Below, one piece after another: positions 1-4,000 of a stretch of 6,532 nt of DNA. The translations under genes and the position numbers were made by a program. The DNA is from Armatimonadota bacterium. GTDB taxonomy: Bacteria > Armatimonadota > Fimbriimonadia > Fimbriimonadales > Fimbriimonadaceae. The stretch's first letter is position 1; the number at the start of each line of letters is the position of its first letter. A model generated the notes under the pieces. The model was not told the DNA's origin. It saw nothing but the letters and a program-made list of their open reading frames with translations, and searched no databases. Where the stretch lies: the NCBI GenBank assembly GCA_003516955.1, contig DPBN01000087.1, positions 1 to 6,532 on the forward strand, given 5' to 3'.

Positions 1-161
1 GGCTCGAACCCGCCGGTCGCGTTCGAATCCTGCTCGCCGCCCGGCTCGGGCTCCGGAGCGAACGGGTTGTACGGCTGAAGAGGCTCCGGGGAAATCGAGC
101 TCGGAACCGCGAACGGGTCGGGCGGCGCCTCCGCGACGTAGCCGTGCGGAATCTCGGCGCG
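1..161 (-). other. Proline-rich insert in PilM
   Basis: Residues 241-293 of PilM, directly after the SLEEAEEILK block, contain 12 prolines in 53 positions and many acidic residues, with two similar pieces, PDPFAVP (254-260) and NPFAPEPEP (272-280). In standard PilM proteins the fold continues at this point with the second half of the actin-like core. This stretch therefore looks like a disordered loop inserted into the ATPase domain. The DNA carries a matching short direct repeat, GCGAACGGGT on the plus strand, near positions 58 and 110. Whether the conserved fold resumes cannot be seen because the window ends. Confidence 0.7.
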
Positions 162-881
162 CGTCTTGAGAATCTCCTCCGCCTCCTCCAGGCTCACGTT
201 GAGGTTGCGGGAAAGCTCCTGGGCGAACAGCTCCCCACCCACGGGCACCTGCCTCGGCATGAGGAGGTTGCGACCGCGGTAGATGTTGATCCCCGTGGTC
301 TTGTGGCCGATGTCCACCACGCACGAGACCTCGGTCGGGTCCACGCCGCTCACCGCGAGCATGCGCGCGACGGCGGTCGGCTCCACGTCGATCGCGGCCA
401 GCTGCTTGCCCGACTTCTTGATCGCCGCGATCAGCGTGTCGACGGCGCTCTGGGGGGAGATCGCCAACACCACGTCCATGTTGGCGGAGTTCGGGTCCTG
501 GTCCTCCAGCTTGGCGTAGGCGCTCTGGACCGTGCTCTCGGCGAACGGGATGTTGCGGCTGATCTCCCACTGCATGTGCTCGGCGAGCTCGGTGTCGTTC
601 ATCCGAGGCACCTCGAGCGTCCGCACGAGCACCGAAGCCTGACCGGCGATGGACACCACGACGTTGGGGGAGGAGGCGCCGATGGACTGCAGCAGCTGCT
701 TGAGCGCCGCGCCCACGTTGTCGGCGTTGTACACGCCGGTGTGGTCCACGCTGTCCGCCGGGGTATCGATGACGCCGAGCGCGGTCACGACCGCCTGCCG
801 CCCTTGGTTCTTCACCTCGGCGACCTTGATGGTCTTGCTCCCGATGTCGATGCCCAGCGCGCTGCTCAGCTTCTTGGCCAT
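1..881 (-). CDS. pilM: Type IV pilus assembly protein PilM (actin-like ATPase), C-terminus cut by window edge
   Basis: PilM is a cytoplasmic FtsA/actin-fold ATPase that binds the short cytoplasmic tail of PilN and links the inner-membrane PilN/PilO complex to the pilus motor. I translated 293 residues by hand from the ATG at 881. The phosphate-1 loop is LGIDIGSKTIKV (residues 9-20) and the phosphate-2 loop is VVDIGHKTTGINIYRG (188-203). Typical PilM blocks follow: LVRTLEVPRM then ELAEHMQWEISRNIPF (about 85-113), IDVEPTAVARML (164-175), and VPVGGELFAQEL then SLEEAEEILK (212-239). The start is chosen because AGGA lies 8 bases upstream, no other ATG/GTG start is seen just upstream, and the N-terminal MAKK...GIDIG pattern is normal for the family. 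From residue 241 on the protein becomes proline-rich, which is unusual. About 60-150 further residues (family usual about 350-400) should lie left of the window. The gene follows the giant exoprotein gene in the same direction but has its own promoter. The identification as PilM is strong; a pseudopilus (type II secretion-like) homologue cannot be excluded. Confidence 0.93.
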   Translation of the reverse strand, partial: MAKKLSSALGIDIGSKTIKVAEVKNQGRQAVVTALGVIDTPADSVDHTGVYNADNVGAALKQLLQSIGASSPNVVVSIAGQASVLVRTLEVPRMNDTELAEHMQWEISRNIPFAESTVQSAYAKLEDQDPNSANMDVVLAISPQSAVDTLIAAIKKSGKQLAAIDVEPTAVARMLAVSGVDPTEVSCVVDIGHKTTGINIYRGRNLLMPRQVPVGGELFAQELSRNLNVSLEEAEEILKTRAEIPHGYVAEAPPDPFAVPSSISPEPLQPYNPFAPEPEPGGEQDSNATGGFE

Positions 882-889
882 AAACCCGA

Positions 890-893
890 TCCT
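890..893 (-). promoter_or_regulatory. Shine-Dalgarno site of pilM
   Basis: AGGA on the minus strand lies 8 bases before the ATG at 881, a normal spacing. It decides the start, since the frame stays open upstream with no other ATG, GTG or TTG nearby. Confidence 0.7.
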
Positions 894-915
894 GCGCCTG
901 CCTAGAGGCGAGCTA

Positions 916-945
916 ATCTTACTACCAGCCCGTCCAACCTGTCAA
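916..945 (-). promoter_or_regulatory. Sigma70-type promoter of pilM
   Basis: On the minus strand a perfect -35 hexamer TTGACA (945-940) is followed by an 18-base spacer and TAAGAT (921-916), a one-mismatch -10 hexamer. A start site about 7 bases further on, near 908, would give a leader of roughly 27 bases ending in the Shine-Dalgarno and ATG of pilM. The -10 region is one of the few AT-rich patches in this high-GC sequence, which supports the call. It implies that pilM and its downstream partners can be transcribed independently of the giant upstream gene. A copy of the GTTGGACG repeat sits inside the spacer. Confidence 0.75.
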
Positions 946-1045
946 CCAAGGCGACCCTCACCCTAGTTGGACGCAACCCGAGCGTAATTCGGTTCGCCAT
1001 CCCTGGCTCTTCCGCGGGCGGCCCGTCCCGCCGCCCGCGTCCAAC
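931..1045. repeat. Three copies of GTTGGACG in the intergenic region
   Basis: The 8-mer GTTGGACG occurs on the minus strand at 938-931 (inside the promoter spacer), on the plus strand at 966-973, and on the minus strand at 1045-1038. The first two form a perfect inverted repeat with a 27-base gap. The second and third form a perfect 9-base inverted repeat (GTTGGACGC at 966-974 against GCGTCCAAC at 1037-1045) that encloses the GC hairpin. They could be half-sites for a regulator of pilM or arms of RNA structure; no known binding consensus is recognised. Confidence 0.5.
1013..1039 (-). terminator. GC-rich hairpin after the giant gene, possible terminator
   Basis: CGCGGGCGGC and GCCGCCCGCG form a perfect 10-bp stem with a 7-base loop, starting 27 bases after the TAG of the giant gene. 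This is the expected place for a terminator or a 3'-end stabiliser. No run of T follows on either strand (GAAGAG on the minus strand), so it is not a classical intrinsic terminator. It may work as a transcript-end stem with Rho or simply reflect GC-rich sequence. Confidence 0.45.
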
Positions 1046-1065
1046 GTTCCTCGTTCTCACCGAAG

Positions 1066-4000
1066 CTACCGCGTCGCCGGGATCGGGGCGAAGCGCGGCG
1101 CCAGAGTCTGCAGATAGATGTCCGGCACACCCGCGCGGGTGCTGGTCCACACCATCCAGATCAGGCCCGGCCTGCGGCTCCCGATCGCTCCCGCCGGATC
1201 GAACGGATCCAGGCTCAGGAACGGGGAGCTCTCGTTCACGGGCTGGGCGATCGGCACCGGGAACTCCTCCTGCTCCGGCACCAGACCGACGGTGTAGGTC
1301 GCAGCGGGCACGTTGACCGGCACGCCGTCCTCCGTCACGCCCTGGAAGGCGATGGACACGCTCCGGCCCTCGTCGACGTCCGTGAAGTAGACGCGGCCGC
1401 GCGCCGGGTCGACCTGGTACGCGCCAGAGGCCCCCACCACGGCCAGCGACACGATCGTGCCGTCCGGGTTCGTGAGCACACCCGCTGGCAGCTGCACGCC
1501 GAGCCGGTACGACCGGAGATAGGGCCGGGCGGACTGCCCGCCGCCCGCGGCCGACCGGCCGTAGGCCACGAGGTACCGTGAGGTCCGAATCGAGTCGCTG
1601 TCGGCGTTGGTCACACCCGATCCGCCCGGCCGCACCCAGTAGCTCGCATCGGCGATCAGCCGGTTGTCGAACAGCAGGTTCGGTGCGGAGTGCGACGTCG
1701 TCTGGCCGGCGCCGCTCACTCGGATCGCGTACGGCTGGTAGGTCAGCAGCAACACTGCCTTCTGGTTCGGCGTCGCGGTGCCGAAGCGCACCGTCCCGGA
1801 GTTCGGGTCCAGGGTCACGCGCCCACCCAGCCTCGTCTCGAAGGTGACGATGCCGGTCGAGGAATCCACGCGCCTGGTGTTGGGCACCTCAAGGTTCGTG
1901 GCCACCCCGTTGAGGCTCTGCCACAGCTGCGGCGCGAACCTCAGGTTCCAGCTCACACCTTGGGAGCGATAGACGCCGGGACCAACGGCCTCCAGCACCT
2001 CGTTCTCGCGGGGAGCAAAGGCCGCCAGCCGCACCGGCGCGCCGTTGGCGTCCGCCACCATGCGGGCGAGGAACACCTCGCTGTTCGGCCGCCCGCGCAG
2101 CTTGCCCGCGAACGCCATCTCCAGAATCCGGGTGCCCGGGTTCAGAGTGAATCCGCCCGCGGACTGCGGAGCGCCGGTGTAGATCCGAGCCGACACGCTC
2201 GGCGACGACAGCTCCTCGAAGCCCGATCCGAGCGATACGGATCGGATCGGCGACCAGCGGTCGTCGATGTTCGCCACGGAGGGGTTGTACGTGGTGTAGG
2301 AAACCTGCGCCCCGCCACCGGTCGCGGCCGAGAAGAACACCGTCGCGCGGTCGCCGGTCTGCACCACGCTCAGGCGCGTCTTTCGGATGCCCGGGTCGTC
2401 CTTGGTCGCGCGGATCGGCGCCCCGACGGTCGGCACCCCCGCGGCAGACACGCTGACCGGAGCCAGGAAGATCCTGCTCTGGTTCGCGCGGCCGTTCAGC
2501 GTCTGCACCTGCGCCTCGCCGACGAACGCCAGATACGCCGTCCCGAGGTCGCTGCCGCTGAACGGGTCCACGAAGCCGAGCGACGGGAGCGTCGGCAGAC
2601 CGAACTTCATGGTGCTCAGCACGACCGACTGGTTGTTGGCGGTGTCCACGCCGAACAGCGCGTCGGCCGCGGCTTGGTTCGGCACGTTCGGATAGGGGGC
2701 GTCCGAAGGCTGGCTGAACCAGCGGTCGGCCGTCGCCGGGACGAACCAATTCAGATCGCGCAGGTTGTTCGGCCCCGTCACCGCCGCGGGCGTCGTGCCC
2801 CGCAGCGTCGACAGGAAGATGCGGTACGGCTGGTCCGCGGGTGCATCCGCGCCCGGCTGGGCCTCGGCGAAGGAGGACCTGGGCGAGGCCCAAGCCACCA
2901 ACAGGCTGCCGTTCGAAGCCCGCGCGACGGTCGGCTGCACGTTGGGATGCAGGAACCGCTCCGAGCCGGAGACGACGTCCTCCACCAGCGGAGCCGAGAA
3001 GCGCGTCGGGGCGTTCGTCAGGCGTCCCTCGCGCACCGTGAAGCGGAGCGTGAACGTCGGGTCGGAGTAGGCCTCCAGTCCCGCGCCGTACTGGTCCAGG
3101 CTCAGCGCCTGGTTCGCGGGGTACGTCGGCGTCCGCACCTCGTTGATCACGCGCATCACCTGCTGGTACACGCCGCTCGGCATGCCCAGCGGCACCGTGA
3201 CGGCGACGCTCGGGAGGTACGGATCCGGCGCGGTGGACGAGAGCTTGCCCTGCTGGACGCCCGTCACCGGGTTCGCCCGCCGCGTGGCGTTCAGGTTCAG
3301 TTCCGTTCCGACCCGGTCTCCCGGCCGCGCCTTCTGAAGCACGACGTTCGGATGCGGGTTCCCGCCGTCGTCGGTGAGGATCCACCGCGAGTCGGGATCA
3401 AGGCTCGAGAACACATTCGCCGCCGCCTCCAGCCAAGCCGCGTCGTGGTTCGTGGTCGAGTAGATCGGCCAAGGGTTGAGCGGTCCGGCCAGCAGCTGCG
3501 TGGCCTTGGCCAGACGCAGGTTCAGCAGGTTCACGTTGCCCTCGTTGACCACGGTGAACGGCTTGAACAGGTCGCGGAACGGACCCGTCAGCGGACTCAG
3601 CGGGGACGAGGGATCCCACGGCGCCAGCGGGCTGAACCCGGCGCCGATCGGCAGCATCCCTGCGTCCACGACGGGCGTCTTCACCGCGAACCGCTCGTCC
3701 ACATCCACGGGAGAAGCCAGCCGGAAGCTGCGGTACGCCTCCCGAAGGCCCGAGCCTAGATCCAGCCGTCCATTGCCGTTGCTATCGACCAAAACGAACA
3801 TCCAGCCCGCGTATCCGGCAGGAACTTGCACTCCTGCGGAATCCGCGAGAGGAGTCGCGTTCGGGGGCTGAAACCTTGGAACACGGACCTCAAAGTCGAA
3901 CGGCGTGAGATTCAGCGTTCGCTGCGCTGGCACCGGATTCGCCTCATCCGGAAACGACGGAGGGATGAGGCTTGCCCCGGAGAACAGCGGGTTCTCCGCC

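Noticed and set aside
144..905. A 253-codon open frame on the plus strand opposite pilM
   Set aside because: The minus strand here encodes clear PilM motifs; the plus-strand product is His/Arg/Asp/Leu-rich and has no family signature.
902..1150. Short minus-strand frame crossing the end of the giant gene and the intergenic region
   Set aside because: It overlaps the C-terminus of the giant gene in another frame, runs through the hairpin and the promoter, has no Shine-Dalgarno at usable spacing for its internal ATG at 1000, and its product looks random.
2047..2958. An active sialidase
   Set aside because: No intact Asp-box and no identifiable Arg triad or Tyr/Glu nucleophile pair.
1889..3385. 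A 498-codon open frame on the minus strand in another frame of the giant gene
   Set aside because: Its translation is Arg/Gly/Ala-rich without recognisable motifs, whereas the overlapping frame shows clear propeller and Ig-like patterns.
1690..3759. A 689-codon open frame on the plus strand
   Set aside because: It lies wholly antisense to the giant gene. Its product is Arg/His-rich and low-complexity with no domain pattern, as expected for a stop-poor antisense frame in high-GC coding DNA.
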